Assembly: GCA_013286565.1 (NCBI GenBank)
Contig: JABDFM010000008.1
Location: forward strand, 446 to 64,445
DNA length: 64,000 bases
Direction of reading: 5' to 3'
From: Bacteroidota bacterium
GTDB lineage: Bacteria; Bacteroidota; Bacteroidia; Sphingobacteriales; Sphingobacteriaceae
Made by a program: the position numbers and the translations under genes. This document shows, piece by piece, positions 25,289 to 34,427 of this stretch. The notes below the pieces were generated by a model. It did no database searches, was not told the DNA's origin, and saw only the letters and a list, made by a program, of their open reading frames with translations. Each line of letters opens with the position of its first letter. Positions within the stretch are counted from its first letter, which is position 1.

Positions 25289-25401
25289 CTGTTGGGGAAG
25301 GGGTCGAACCTTCAAGGAGTGGTTAGTCAGCAAGCTGATTTCCCATATTCTCCGCCACCGGGACAAGGAGGTGTGTCTGCCAAAAATTTCACCACCCAAC
25401 A
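25289..25401 (-). tRNA. tRNA-like RNA with very long variable arm, copy 2 (promoter-proximal)
   Basis: About 113 bases, with the same plan as copy 1. The acceptor stem TGTTGGG/CCCAACA differs from copy 1 by compensating changes. The T arm, D arm and central segment (38 bases from GAAATTTTTGG to GGTGGCG) are identical to copy 1. The variable arm is again long, with GGAG/CTCC and TCAG-CTTG-CTGA replacing the two stems of copy 1, while the single-stranded TGGGAAA and TAACCA are kept. This covariation supports a selected RNA fold. A Bacteroidota promoter precedes it and a terminator follows copy 1. Confidence 0.65.
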
Positions 25402-25448
25402 TTGTTTTTGTTTTTAAAGAACGATAAGCATATTCGAATTGCTTATTA

Positions 25449-25480
25449 CAAATCTAACAGGACTATCAATTTCTTGCAAA
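25449..25480 (-). promoter_or_regulatory. Promoter of the tRNA-like unit
   Basis: On the minus strand TTTG (25477-25480), 20 bases, then TAGATTTG (25449-25456), a full match to the Bacteroidota housekeeping consensus. It predicts a start about 40 bases before copy 2. Confidence 0.7.
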
Positions 25481-25553
25481 TATTTCAATAATATATTTGC
25501 ATTTTTAATTTTATTTTAATTAAACTTGTATTTAAATATAGAATTCCAAATTT

Positions 25554-26030
25554 ATGTCCCACAGAAAAGCTCAAAATTTAGAAATTGATAATCTCGACAT
25601 CCAGATTTTATCGATATTAATGAAAAATGCGACCACTCCTTACACTGAAATAGCCAAAGAGTTGATAGTTTCCGGCGGAACCATACACGTCCGCATGAAA
25701 AAATTAGAGGAAATGGGCGTAATAAAAGGCGCCAGTTTAGAGGTTGACCCGCAGAAACTGGGATACGATATCACTGCTTTCCTGGGCATCTATCTCGAAA
25801 AGGGCTCCCAGTATCACGAAGCTGTGAAGCAACTAAAAACAGTAAAGGAAATTGTAGAGCTGCATTATACCACAGGCAGTTACAGCATTTTTGCCAAGAT
25901 CGTATGCCACGATACCAATCACTTGCGCGAAGTATTAAATGAGGATATCCAGAGTGTAAAAGGTATCCAGCGTACAGAAACCTTCATCTCGCTCGAAGAA
26001 AGCATCAGGAGGCAGATCACTTTGGAGTAA
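25554..26030 (+). CDS. Lrp/AsnC family transcriptional regulator
   Basis: 158 residues. An N-terminal helix-turn-helix (LDIQILSILMKNATTPYTEI, then GGTIHVRMKKLEEMGVIKG) is followed by the RAM/ligand domain (GYDITAFLGIYLEKG, LHYTTGSYSIFAKI). It should form oligomers that bind DNA in response to an amino acid; which one is not evident. TATATTTG at 25492-25499 is a likely -7 element of its promoter. It is divergent from the tRNA-like unit with about 150 bases between. Confidence 0.92.
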   Translation: MSHRKAQNLEIDNLDIQILSILMKNATTPYTEIAKELIVSGGTIHVRMKKLEEMGVIKGASLEVDPQKLGYDITAFLGIYLEKGSQYHEAVKQLKTVKEIVELHYTTGSYSIFAKIVCHDTNHLREVLNEDIQSVKGIQRTETFISLEESIRRQITLE

Positions 26031-26054
26031 ATTTACTAAACACTATAAAGAGCG

Positions 26055-26131
26055 TTGTCACACTGAGCCCCGTCGAAGTGTGTGCGGTATGGCCTTTGCC
26101 CACCATGCTTCGACGGGGCTCAGCATGACAA
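26055..26131. repeat. Palindromic repeat (TTGTCA...TGACAA family)
   Basis: CACTGAGCCCCGTCGAAGTG is complementary to the right side CTTCGACGGGGCTCAG. It lies between the convergent AsnC and tex genes. Confidence 0.8.
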
Positions 26132-26145
26132 CCCGTTAATCATCT

Positions 26146-28404
26146 TTACTTAAACTTCCCTCTCAACGCAGCCAGCTTAATAGCCATATCGGTTTCGGGT
26201 TGTTCTTGTACTTTCTTAACCATCACCGGTTTGGGTTGATATTTTGGTTGTTCTCTTGGTTTTGGCTGTTCCCGTGCTTCATTTACCTTCATCGATAAGG
26301 ATATTCGTTTGCGATTTGCATCCACTTCGGTTACCGTAACCTCTACTTTTTGATGAACCTTCAGCACCTCGTTAGGGTCCTTAATAAACCTGTTGGTGAT
26401 CTGGCTCAAATGCACCAAACCATCCTGGTGAACACCGATATCCACAAAGGCCCCGAAATTGGTAATATTGGTGACGATGCCCGGTAGTTTCATACCTATT
26501 TTCAGATCACCGATAGCATTTACGCCGTCCGTAAAGCTAAAGGCCTCAAACTGCTCGCGAGGGTCACGACCGGGTTTGGCCAGCTCGGCCATAATATCAT
26601 TTAGCGTAGGTAAGCCTACTGTTTCAGACACATATTTTTGCAACGGAATGCTTTTTCGCAATTGCGTATCTCCCATCAATTCCTTAACAGAACATTTGAG
26701 GTCTTTAGCCATTTGCTCCACCAAGCTGTATCTTTCCGGGTGCACAGCGCTGGTATCCAGCGGATTTGCCGCATCATGTATGCGCAGGAAACCTGCAGCT
26801 TGCTCAAATGCTTTATCGCCCAATCTCGCTACTTTTTTAAGCTGATCCCGGCGTTTAAAAGCGCCATGCTCATTGCGGTGATCCACAATGTTTTGCGCCA
26901 GCTGCGGCCCCAGGCCCGATACGTAGGCCAATATTTGTTTCGATGCCGTATTCAGTTCAACACCAACAGCATTTACGCAGCTGATCACGGTATCATCCAG
27001 CGATGTTTGTAATTTATTCTGATCCACGTCGTGCTGGTACTGCCCTACGCCAATTGATTTTGGGTCGATCTTTACCAGTTCGGCCAGCGGGTCCATCAAC
27101 CTACGACCGATCGATACTGCTCCCCGTACAGTCACATCCTTATCCGGGAATTCCTCGCGCGCCGCATCTGATGCCGAATAGATGGAGGCCCCGCTTTCAT
27201 TCACCATTACGATGTTAACCCCCGGCAGGTTTAAGCCCCGCACAAAAAGCTCAGTTTCCCTACCAGCCGTACCATTACCAATGGCAATAGCTTCGATGTT
27301 GTATTTTTCAAACAGGTGTTTGGTTGTTTTTTCGGCTTCCTTTACACCCCCTGCCCCGGTATGCGGGAATATGGCGGTGTATTCTAAAAGTTTTCCCTGC
27401 TCATCCAGGCAAACCACCTTGCAGCCGGTACGGAAACCGGGGTCGATAGCCATTGTACGTTTTTGTCCAAGCGGCGCTGCTAATAGCAACTGCCGTGCAT
27501 TTTCAGCAAACACCCCTATCGCTTCTTCATCCGCTTTCTTTTTGGTAAACAGGCGGATCTCAGTTTCCATGGATGGCTTTAATAATCGTTTATACCCATC
27601 GGCTATGGCCAGCTTTACCTGTTGCGACGACTCATTGTTGGCCTTCACCAATAGCTGCTCCAATGCATCAATAGCCATATCTTCAGGCGGTTGTATATCC
27701 AGCCAAAGCATTTCTTCCTTTTCGCCACGGCGCATGGCCAGTATGCGGTGCGATGGCGCCGATTTTACAGGCTCTGTCCAGTCGAAATAATCTTTATACT
27801 TAATACCCGCATCTTCTTTCCCGGTAATCACCTTGGATTGGAAAGTTCCTTTTTCTAAAAACAGCGAGCGTATTTTGGTACGTACTTCGGCATTTTCACT
27901 GATATGCTCGGCGATGATGTCCCTTGCTCCAGCCAATGCTTCCTCGGTTGAGTTGACGCCTTTTTCTTCATCTATGTATTTGGCAGCTTCCAATTCCAGG
28001 TCAATCCGGTTTTGTGCAAGGATCAGGTCGGCCAAAGGTTGTAATCCTTTTTCCCTTGCTGCGGTCGCCCTTGTTTTTCTTTTGGGGCGATAAGGCAGGT
28101 AAATATCTTCGAGCGCAACCATCGTTTCAGCTTCGTTCACCTGCTTTTCCAGTTCAGGGGTCAATTTACCCATTTCGGCAAGCGATTTGAGGATGGCCTC
28201 GCGGCGTTTATCCAGTTCGCGCAGTTGCTGTATGCGGTCGCGGATGGCTGCTACCTGTACTTCGTCGAGACTGCCGGTCATTTCCTTGCGGTAACGGGAT
28301 ATAAAGGGCACGGTAGCGCCCTCGTCCAGCAAACCGGCGGTGGTACTTACCTGCTTTTCAGCAATATTCAGTTCTAAAGCAATCTTTTTGTAATGGGTAC
28401 TCAT
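26146..28404 (-). CDS. tex: Tex family RNA-binding transcription accessory protein
   Basis: 752 residues, the usual Tex length. In order: the N-terminal helical Tex domain, a YqgF/RNase-H-like domain (MAIDPGFRTGCKVVCLDE), helix-hairpin-helix motifs (LAYVSGLGPQLAQNIVDHR begins them) and a C-terminal S1 RNA-binding domain (GIVTNITNFGAFVDIG). A Gln/Pro/Lys tail follows. Tex binds nucleic acids and acts with RNA polymerase or in RNA turnover; its exact role varies with species. It is monocistronic, between two palindromic repeats. Confidence 0.96.
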   Translation of the reverse strand: MSTHYKKIALELNIAEKQVSTTAGLLDEGATVPFISRYRKEMTGSLDEVQVAAIRDRIQQLRELDKRREAILKSLAEMGKLTPELEKQVNEAETMVALEDIYLPYRPKRKTRATAAREKGLQPLADLILAQNRIDLELEAAKYIDEEKGVNSTEEALAGARDIIAEHISENAEVRTKIRSLFLEKGTFQSKVITGKEDAGIKYKDYFDWTEPVKSAPSHRILAMRRGEKEEMLWLDIQPPEDMAIDALEQLLVKANNESSQQVKLAIADGYKRLLKPSMETEIRLFTKKKADEEAIGVFAENARQLLLAAPLGQKRTMAIDPGFRTGCKVVCLDEQGKLLEYTAIFPHTGAGGVKEAEKTTKHLFEKYNIEAIAIGNGTAGRETELFVRGLNLPGVNIVMVNESGASIYSASDAAREEFPDKDVTVRGAVSIGRRLMDPLAELVKIDPKSIGVGQYQHDVDQNKLQTSLDDTVISCVNAVGVELNTASKQILAYVSGLGPQLAQNIVDHRNEHGAFKRRDQLKKVARLGDKAFEQAAGFLRIHDAANPLDTSAVHPERYSLVEQMAKDLKCSVKELMGDTQLRKSIPLQKYVSETVGLPTLNDIMAELAKPGRDPREQFEAFSFTDGVNAIGDLKIGMKLPGIVTNITNFGAFVDIGVHQDGLVHLSQITNRFIKDPNEVLKVHQKVEVTVTEVDANRKRISLSMKVNEAREQPKPREQPKYQPKPVMVKKVQEQPETDMAIKLAALRGKFK

Positions 28405-28412
28405 TTTATTTT

Positions 28413-28500
28413 GATTTCACCGATTTGTTTATGATTTCACAGATTTTATAACGATTCCACAGATTATCGGTGTAATCATTCTCCAATCGGTGCAATCCTC
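28413..28500. repeat. Palindromic repeat (GATTTCACAGATT / AATCGGTGTAATC family)
   Basis: GATTTCACCGATT, GATTTCACAGATT and GATTCCACAGATT units on the left face AATCGGTGTAATC and CAATCGGTGCAATCC on the right. It lies in the 5' region of tex. Confidence 0.7.
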
Positions 28501-28562
28501 AAACAACGGATTGCGAAGTTGGTACTCTTTGGGGAGAATTGGAAATGGTGTTTAAAAGTATT

Positions 28563-29234
28563 TTATAAAGTGGGAGGCACCTGATATGACCAAATACGGC
28601 TGTTAGAATTAGCATTTAACTTTCCTTTGCGCCGACCAATCCACTCATCACCTAAACGTATTGCATAATAAACTTCTCCATTACCTTGAGTCTTCTTGGT
28701 ATAACCATCCTTCAAAAGATCTTCCGCTGTAAAATCGGCATCTTCCAACTCATCTTCAAAATGTATATGCTGCTCATCCGCAAGTCTCCAGTCAAATTGA
28801 CTCAAATCATACGACGGATGCTCAAATTTTTTATAGGGGAAAGGCTTATCCAGCTCTGAGAGCCAGCTTACACTCATATGCTCACCTTTCTCTTTCATTC
28901 TGTATGAAATAATTTCGGAACTAATATAAGCCGGGTCGTAAATTATTACTTGTAAATCATATGGTAAGGCGAGTCTATCAAAAGCTTTCTCCCATTCATC
29001 ATAAGCTATTAAAAATTTCGCAATGATCAATTTAAAAAACCATAAGGGTGGTTGTCGTTTATCTAATCTATAAAAGGGTGACAGATTGCACCGCTCATAA
29101 TTATGTCGCGCATTCTCCCGTTTAAACCATTCAAGATTGGGCTGTTTTAAGCGTTCACCCCATCCGTCCACTTGCCTTATCCTGCGTTTCCAACCCCTTA
29201 TTTTCTTGCGATCTGAATTGTATGGTCTATACAT
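28563..29234 (-). CDS. Hypothetical protein, 223 residues
   Basis: No domain is recognised. The N-terminus is very basic (MYRPYNSDRKKIRGWKRRIR) and the middle holds RLDKRQPPLWFFKLIIAKFL, followed by acidic stretches (HIHFEDELEDADFTAEDLL). It ends WSYQVPPTL. ATG 29234 is preferred over a GTG 54 bases upstream, whose extra residues look like spacer translation. It may be nucleic-acid associated from its basic N-terminus, but that is a guess. Confidence 0.65.
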   Translation of the reverse strand: MYRPYNSDRKKIRGWKRRIRQVDGWGERLKQPNLEWFKRENARHNYERCNLSPFYRLDKRQPPLWFFKLIIAKFLIAYDEWEKAFDRLALPYDLQVIIYDPAYISSEIISYRMKEKGEHMSVSWLSELDKPFPYKKFEHPSYDLSQFDWRLADEQHIHFEDELEDADFTAEDLLKDGYTKKTQGNGEVYYAIRLGDEWIGRRKGKLNANSNSRIWSYQVPPTL

Positions 29235-29316
29235 TGAATGTTTAGGTTTTAATGCGAAGATAATAATGTTAACTCTCAAAATTGACACTCCCCCAACACA
29301 CTAATCCCGTTAGCAT

Positions 29317-29347
29317 TTTGAATTCACGACATTATTATGCAACTTTG
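29317..29347 (+). promoter_or_regulatory. Promoter of the metH riboswitch transcript
   Basis: TTTG (29317-29320), 19 bases, then CAACTTTG (29340-29347), one mismatch from TAnnTTTG. The start would fall at the first base pair of the riboswitch. Confidence 0.65.
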
Positions 29348-29351
29348 TGGG

Positions 29352-29460
29352 GCTTATAGAGAAAGACGGAGGGATTAGACCCTGCGATGTCTTAGCAACC
29401 TGTGCTTACAAGGTGCTACGTTCTACTTATCCGCTTCAAAAATGGATAGGAAAGATAAGC
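29352..29460 (+). ncRNA. SAM-I (S-box) riboswitch upstream of metH
   Basis: Closing helix P1 GCTTAT (29352-29357) with ATAAGC (29455-29460). Inside are the S-box core sequences: AGACGGAGGGATTAGACCCT, GATGTCTTAGCAACCTG and AAGGTGCTACGTTC, forming the kink-turn/pseudoknot arm, the SAM-contacting strand and P3. It should bind S-adenosylmethionine and lower expression of metH and perhaps metF. No classical terminator follows. A second ATAAGC at 29492-29497 could replace the 3' strand of P1. Confidence 0.9.
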
Positions 29461-29499
29461 GAAAGTCAACATTTACACCCGACTTTTCGATATAAGCTT

Positions 29500-29615
29500 T
29501 AGTCAGTTTGCAGTTATTAGTTGGCGGTTTGCAGTTATTGTAGATTTTTCACCATGGTAACTGCCTACTGCGAACAGGAAACTGCCAACTGAAAACTGGC
29601 AACTGCGAACTGAAA
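29500..29615. repeat. Palindromic repeat (CAGTTTGCAGTTGGCAG family) in the metH leader
   Basis: CAGTTTGCAGTTATTAGTTG on the left faces AACTGCCAACTGAAAACTGG and AACTGCGAACTG on the right. It fills the space between riboswitch and ATG and ends two bases before it. Confidence 0.82.
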
Positions 29616-29617
29616 AA

Positions 29618-32600
29618 ATGGATATTAGGAAAGAATTAGAGAAACGCATACTGGTGATTGACGGCGCGATGGGTACCATGATACAGAGGTACCAATTGAC
29701 CGAGGAGGATTTTCGTGGGGAAAGGTTTAGCAATCATGCTTCTGATCTGCGGGGGAATAACGACCTGCTGAATATTACACGGCCAGATGTGATCAAAGAG
29801 ATACACCGGGAATATATTGAGGCCGGTGCAGATATAATCGAAACCAATACTTTTAGCACACAACGTATTTCGCTGGCGGATTATAACCTGGAAGAACTGG
29901 CTTATGAGCTAAGTTATGAAGGCGCGCGCATAGCCCGCGAGGTAGTGGACGAATACAATAAAAAACAACCAGACAGACCGCGCTTTGTGGCTGGTGCAGT
30001 CGGACCAACTAATCGTACTGCTTCCATGTCGCCTGATGTAAATGATCCGGGTTACCGGGCCGTTACTTTTGATGACCTGGCCGAAGCTTATTATGACCAG
30101 GTGCGTGGTTTGGTGGATGGCGGTTCTGACCTGCTGCTGATAGAAACCATATTTGATACGCTGAATGCCAAAGCGGCTATTTTCGCCATTAAACGCTACG
30201 AGCATGAATGCCGCGAAGCGGGTAAGGATCGTCACTTTTACCGCAGTACATCCAATATCATGATCTCGGGTACCATTACAGATGCTTCGGGGCGCACACT
30301 TTCCGGGCAAACGGTAGAGGCATTCTGGAATTCTATCCGCCATGCCGACCTGCTTTCTGTTGGATTGAATTGTGCTTTGGGCGCTAAAGAAATGAGGCCG
30401 CACTTACAGGAGCTTTCAGAGAAGGCAGATGTATATATTTCCGCTTACCCCAACGCGGGTTTGCCAAATGAATTTGGAGGCTATGATGAAATGCCGCACG
30501 AAACTGCGCATTTGATCGAAGATTTCCTGGATTTCGGGATGGCGAATATTGTAGGCGGTTGCTGTGGAACCACACCTGAGCATATCAAGTGTATTGCCGA
30601 AAAAGCGGCGAAGGCAACACCGCGTAAACTGCCCGAAATAGAACCTTACCTGCGTTTAAGTGGTTTGGAAGCCGTAATTCTTACACCAGAAACCAACTTC
30701 GCCAACATTGGCGAACGTACCAACATTACCGGGTCGCCAAAATTCTCCAAACTTATTTTGGGTGAGGATTACGAAGGTGCTTTGGTGGTTGCCCGTCAGC
30801 AGGTTGAAGGCGGCGCACAGGTGATCGACGTGAATATGGACGAGGGGATGATAGACTCGGAAGCTGCGATGGTGAAGTTTTTAAACCTCATCGCATCCGA
30901 ACCCGATATCTCTAAACTGCCCATTATGGTGGATTCATCCAAATGGACAGTGATAGAAGCCGGGCTGAAATGTTTGCAGGGTAAGGGTATCGTCAATTCC
31001 ATTTCGCTAAAAGAAGGCGAAGACAGATTCCGCGAGCAGGCCCGCAAAATCCAAACCTACGGCGCTGCCGTGGTGGTGATGGCATTTGACGAACAAGGTC
31101 AGGCTGATTCATTGGCCCGTCGCATAGAAATATGCAAACGCAGCTATGATATTTTGGTGGACGAAGTGGGTTTCCCACCACAGGATATTATCTTCGACCC
31201 AAACATATTAACCGTAGCCACCGGCTTAGAAGAACATAATAATTACGCGGTAGATTTTATTGGAGCTACCCGCTGGATAAAAGAAAATCTGCCCTATGCC
31301 AAAGTGAGCGGCGGGGTAAGTAATATTTCTTTCTCGTTCCGCGGCAATAACGTGGTGCGCGAGGCGATGCACTCGGCATTTTTATACCATGCTATCAAAG
31401 CGGGTCTGGATATGGGTATCGTAAACGCCGGAATGCTGGAAGTCTATGAAGAAATACCGAAGGACCTGTTAGTATTAGTGGAAGATGTATTGCTCAACCG
31501 CCGCCCGGATGCTACTGAGCGTTTGGTGGAGTTTGCAGATACCGTCAAATCCAAAGGGAAAGAAATTGTGCGCGATGAAGAATGGCGCAAAGAACCGGTT
31601 GAGCAACGCTTATCTCATGCCTTGGTTAAGGGCATTATCGAATACCTGGATGATGACGTGGAAGAAGCGCGGTTGAAATTTGCCAAGCCATTGGAAGTGA
31701 TAGAAGGTCCGCTGATGGATGGCATGAATGTGGTGGGCGACCTGTTTGGCGCGGGCAAAATGTTTCTGCCTCAGGTAGTAAAATCGGCACGGGTAATGAA
31801 AAAGGCGGTGGCCTATTTATTGCCTTTTATCGAACTGGAAAAACAAAGGGTGATCGACTCCGGCGAAGATACTACAGCCGCAAGGGCCAACGCGGGCAAG
31901 GTATTAATGGCTACTGTAAAAGGCGATGTGCACGATATTGGTAAAAACATTGTCGGCGTAGTATTAGCCTGTAATAATTTCGAAGTGATCGATTTGGGCG
32001 TGATGGTTCCGGCGCAGCGCATTATTGAGGAAGCAAGGAAACAACAGGTGGATATTATCGGCCTGAGTGGTTTGATCACCCCATCATTGGATGAAATGGT
32101 TCATTTCGCCAAAGAGATGGAGCGCGAAGGTTTTACTATTCCGCTGATCATTGGCGGGGCCACCACATCACGCATACATGCCGCGGTAAAGGTTGCGCCA
32201 AATTATCAGCATGGAGTTATCCATGTGCTGGATGCTTCGCGCAGCGTGGGCGTTTGCAGCAACCTGATGAACAAGGACCTGCGCGACAATTATATCGAAG
32301 GCATTAAAGCCGAATACGAAAAAGCCCGAGAAGCACATTTGAACAAACGTTCGGATAAACGCTTTGTGAGCATCGACGAGGCGCGGAATTCGAAGTTACA
32401 GATCAACCTGAATGGCGCTATTCCACCAAAGCCGACCTTTACCGGTACCAAGGTCTTTGAAAGTTTTCCTTTGGAGGAGTTGGTTGACTATATCGACTGG
32501 ACGCCGTTTTTCCATACCTGGGAGTTGCGCGGCAGCTATCCGAAGATATTCAATGATAAATACGTGGGTGTTGAGGCCAAAAAGCTTTTTGATGATGCCC

Positions 32601-33337
32601 AGGTATTGTTAAAGAAAATTGTAAAAGAAAAACTATTGCAGGCAAACGCTGTGATCGGTTTCTGGCCTGCAAACAGCGTGGGCGATGATATCGAATTATA
32701 TACAGACGAAAGCCGCACGCAAGTGTTAACCCGCATCCATACCCTGCGCCAGCAATCCGAAAAAGTAAAAGGTGAACCCTATTATGCATTATCTGATTTT
32801 ATTGCACCAAAAGAAAGCGGCATACCTGATTATTGGGGCGGCTTTGCCGTAACCGCCGGTATTGGTTGCGATGAACTGGTGGCGGAGTTTGAAAAAGATC
32901 ATGACGATTATAATAGCATTATGACCAAAGCCATTGCCGATCGTTTTGCAGAGGCTTTTGCCGAAAAAATGCACGAGCTGGTTCGCCGCGAATATTGGGG
33001 TTATGCCAAAGATGAGCAACTGGGCACCGAGGAATTGATCAAGGAAGAATACCAGGGTATTCGTCCGGCACCGGGTTATCCCGCCTGCCCGGATCATACG
33101 GAGAAAACCACATTATTCGAATTATTGAAAGCTGAGGACAATGCCCACATGCACCTGACCGAAAGTTTGGCCATGACACCGGCAGCTTCCGTAAGCGGGT
33201 TTTATTTCGCTCACCAGCAGTCACGCTATTTCGGCCTGGGCAAGATCAGCAAAGACCAAATTGAGGATTACGCTAAGCGAAAGAATATGTCGGTAGAAAC
33301 CGTTGAACGGTGGATGGGACCGAACTTAAACTATTAG
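29618..33337 (+). CDS. metH: Cobalamin-dependent methionine synthase
   Basis: 1239 residues with all four MetH modules. The homocysteine module starts [13 protein letters not shown]; its zinc cysteines are in [10 protein letters not shown] (about 251) and [10 protein letters not shown] (about 315-316). The methyltetrahydrofolate module has [14 protein letters not shown]. The cobalamin module has the DVHDIGKN motif with the B12-ligating His (about 771). The reactivation module has [15 protein letters not shown], which contacts SAM. It transfers a methyl group from methyl-THF to homocysteine. Controlled by the SAM-I riboswitch upstream; metF follows. Confidence 0.97.
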   Translation: MDIRKELEKRILVIDGAMGTMIQRYQLTEEDFRGERFSNHASDLRGNNDLLNITRPDVIKEIHREYIEAGADIIETNTFSTQRISLADYNLEELAYELSYEGARIAREVVDEYNKKQPDRPRFVAGAVGPTNRTASMSPDVNDPGYRAVTFDDLAEAYYDQVRGLVDGGSDLLLIETIFDTLNAKAAIFAIKRYEHECREAGKDRHFYRSTSNIMISGTITDASGRTLSGQTVEAFWNSIRHADLLSVGLNCALGAKEMRPHLQELSEKADVYISAYPNAGLPNEFGGYDEMPHETAHLIEDFLDFGMANIVGGCCGTTPEHIKCIAEKAAKATPRKLPEIEPYLRLSGLEAVILTPETNFANIGERTNITGSPKFSKLILGEDYEGALVVARQQVEGGAQVIDVNMDEGMIDSEAAMVKFLNLIASEPDISKLPIMVDSSKWTVIEAGLKCLQGKGIVNSISLKEGEDRFREQARKIQTYGAAVVVMAFDEQGQADSLARRIEICKRSYDILVDEVGFPPQDIIFDPNILTVATGLEEHNNYAVDFIGATRWIKENLPYAKVSGGVSNISFSFRGNNVVREAMHSAFLYHAIKAGLDMGIVNAGMLEVYEEIPKDLLVLVEDVLLNRRPDATERLVEFADTVKSKGKEIVRDEEWRKEPVEQRLSHALVKGIIEYLDDDVEEARLKFAKPLEVIEGPLMDGMNVVGDLFGAGKMFLPQVVKSARVMKKAVAYLLPFIELEKQRVIDSGEDTTAARANAGKVLMATVKGDVHDIGKNIVGVVLACNNFEVIDLGVMVPAQRIIEEARKQQVDIIGLSGLITPSLDEMVHFAKEMEREGFTIPLIIGGATTSRIHAAVKVAPNYQHGVIHVLDASRSVGVCSNLMNKDLRDNYIEGIKAEYEKAREAHLNKRSDKRFVSIDEARNSKLQINLNGAIPPKPTFTGTKVFESFPLEELVDYIDWTPFFHTWELRGSYPKIFNDKYVGVEAKKLFDDAQVLLKKIVKEKLLQANAVIGFWPANSVGDDIELYTDESRTQVLTRIHTLRQQSEKVKGEPYYALSDFIAPKESGIPDYWGGFAVTAGIGCDELVAEFEKDHDDYNSIMTKAIADRFAEAFAEKMHELVRREYWGYAKDEQLGTEELIKEEYQGIRPAPGYPACPDHTEKTTLFELLKAEDNAHMHLTESLAMTPAASVSGFYFAHQQSRYFGLGKISKDQIEDYAKRKNMSVETVERWMGPNLNY

Positions 33338-33430
33338 CCCCCGACCCCTAAAGGGGAGTATGGAGCAAAACTTTATATATTTAGACAAAATATCACAACT
33401 AAACGTTTCCCCTTTAGGGGTTAGGGGCTT
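33338..33430. repeat. Inverted repeat CCCCGACCCCTAAAGGGG / CCCCTTTAGGGGTTAGGGG
   Basis: Two complementary arms, each also able to fold on itself (CCCCTAAAGGGG), fill the 93 bases between the metH stop and the metF ATG. The right arm ends three bases before the ATG. Confidence 0.78.
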
Positions 33431-34387
33431 ATGAAAATAACCGAACACATACAAAACGCCAAGGGCAAAACACTTTTTTCTTTTGAATTGATACCCCCTT
33501 TAAAGGGGCAAACTATACAGGGCATTTATAACGCCATCGATCCGCTGATGGAATTTAAACCGCCGTTCATCGATGTAACGTCGCTGCGCGAGGATTTTAT
33601 CTATAAACAACACCCCACAGGTTTGCTGGAGAAATTGACCTACCGTAAACGCCCGGGAACTATCGCTATTTGTTCGGCTATCATGAACCGGTATAAAGTG
33701 GATACCGTTCCGCATTTAATTTGCGGCGGCTTTACTAAAGATGAAACTGAGAACGCCCTGATCGACCTGCAATTTTTGGGGATCGAAAATGTGCTGGTGC
33801 TGCGCGGTGATGCCCGGCAGGGTGATTCGTCATTTGTTCCTACACCGGGAGGCCATGCCTATGCCACTGATCTGCTGGAGCAGGTGGTGAATATGAACAA
33901 TGGCATTTATCTACACGAAAATTATGAAGATCCTGACAGGACCACATTTTGTATAGGCGTAGCCGGTTATCCCGAAAAGCATTTCGAAGCGCCGAATCTT
34001 AAAACAGACTTTAAATATTTAAAGCAAAAAGTCGACATGGGCGCCTCGTTCATCGTTACACAGATGTTTTTTGATAACAACAAGTATTTTGAGTTCGTAA
34101 AAAATTGCCGCGCCAACGGCATCAATGTGCCTATTATACCGGGTTTAAAACCGATCACTTCGTCAAAACAATTGGTATCACTGTCAAAAACATTTTATAT
34201 TGATATGCCCGAGGACTTATGTGATGCGATACATGCCTGTGGGTCAGAAAAAGATGTTAAAGATGTGGGGATCGAATGGATGATCAACCAATGTAAAGAG
34301 CTGATGAATTTCGGTGTACCCGTGCTGCATTTTTATACCATGAGCAATGCCGGGCCGACAAGGAAAATCGCGGAAGCGATATTTTAA
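33431..34387 (+). CDS. metF: 5,10-methylenetetrahydrofolate reductase
   Basis: 318 residues, a TIM-barrel flavoprotein. FSFELIPPLKGQ is the N-terminal substrate segment, VLVLRGDAR the FAD/folate motif, and ASFIVTQMFFDNNKYFEFV and IIPGLKPI follow as usual in MetF. It makes the methyl-THF used by MetH, which lies just upstream, so the pair forms a methionine unit probably transcribed together. Confidence 0.95.
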   Translation: MKITEHIQNAKGKTLFSFELIPPLKGQTIQGIYNAIDPLMEFKPPFIDVTSLREDFIYKQHPTGLLEKLTYRKRPGTIAICSAIMNRYKVDTVPHLICGGFTKDETENALIDLQFLGIENVLVLRGDARQGDSSFVPTPGGHAYATDLLEQVVNMNNGIYLHENYEDPDRTTFCIGVAGYPEKHFEAPNLKTDFKYLKQKVDMGASFIVTQMFFDNNKYFEFVKNCRANGINVPIIPGLKPITSSKQLVSLSKTFYIDMPEDLCDAIHACGSEKDVKDVGIEWMINQCKELMNFGVPVLHFYTMSNAGPTRKIAEAIF

Positions 34388-34427
34388 TCACTACATTTAT
34401 AGCCTAAACCAAATCACCATTTCTTAA

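Noticed and set aside
26459-27790. Several long plus-strand frames over tex
   Set aside because: They are antisense to Tex, whose domains are complete, and show Cys/Ser-rich shadow composition.
33485-33520. Repeat-like CCCCCTTTAAAGGGG inside metF
   Set aside because: It encodes the conserved IPPLKG region of MetF, so it is coding by need and not a repeat insertion.
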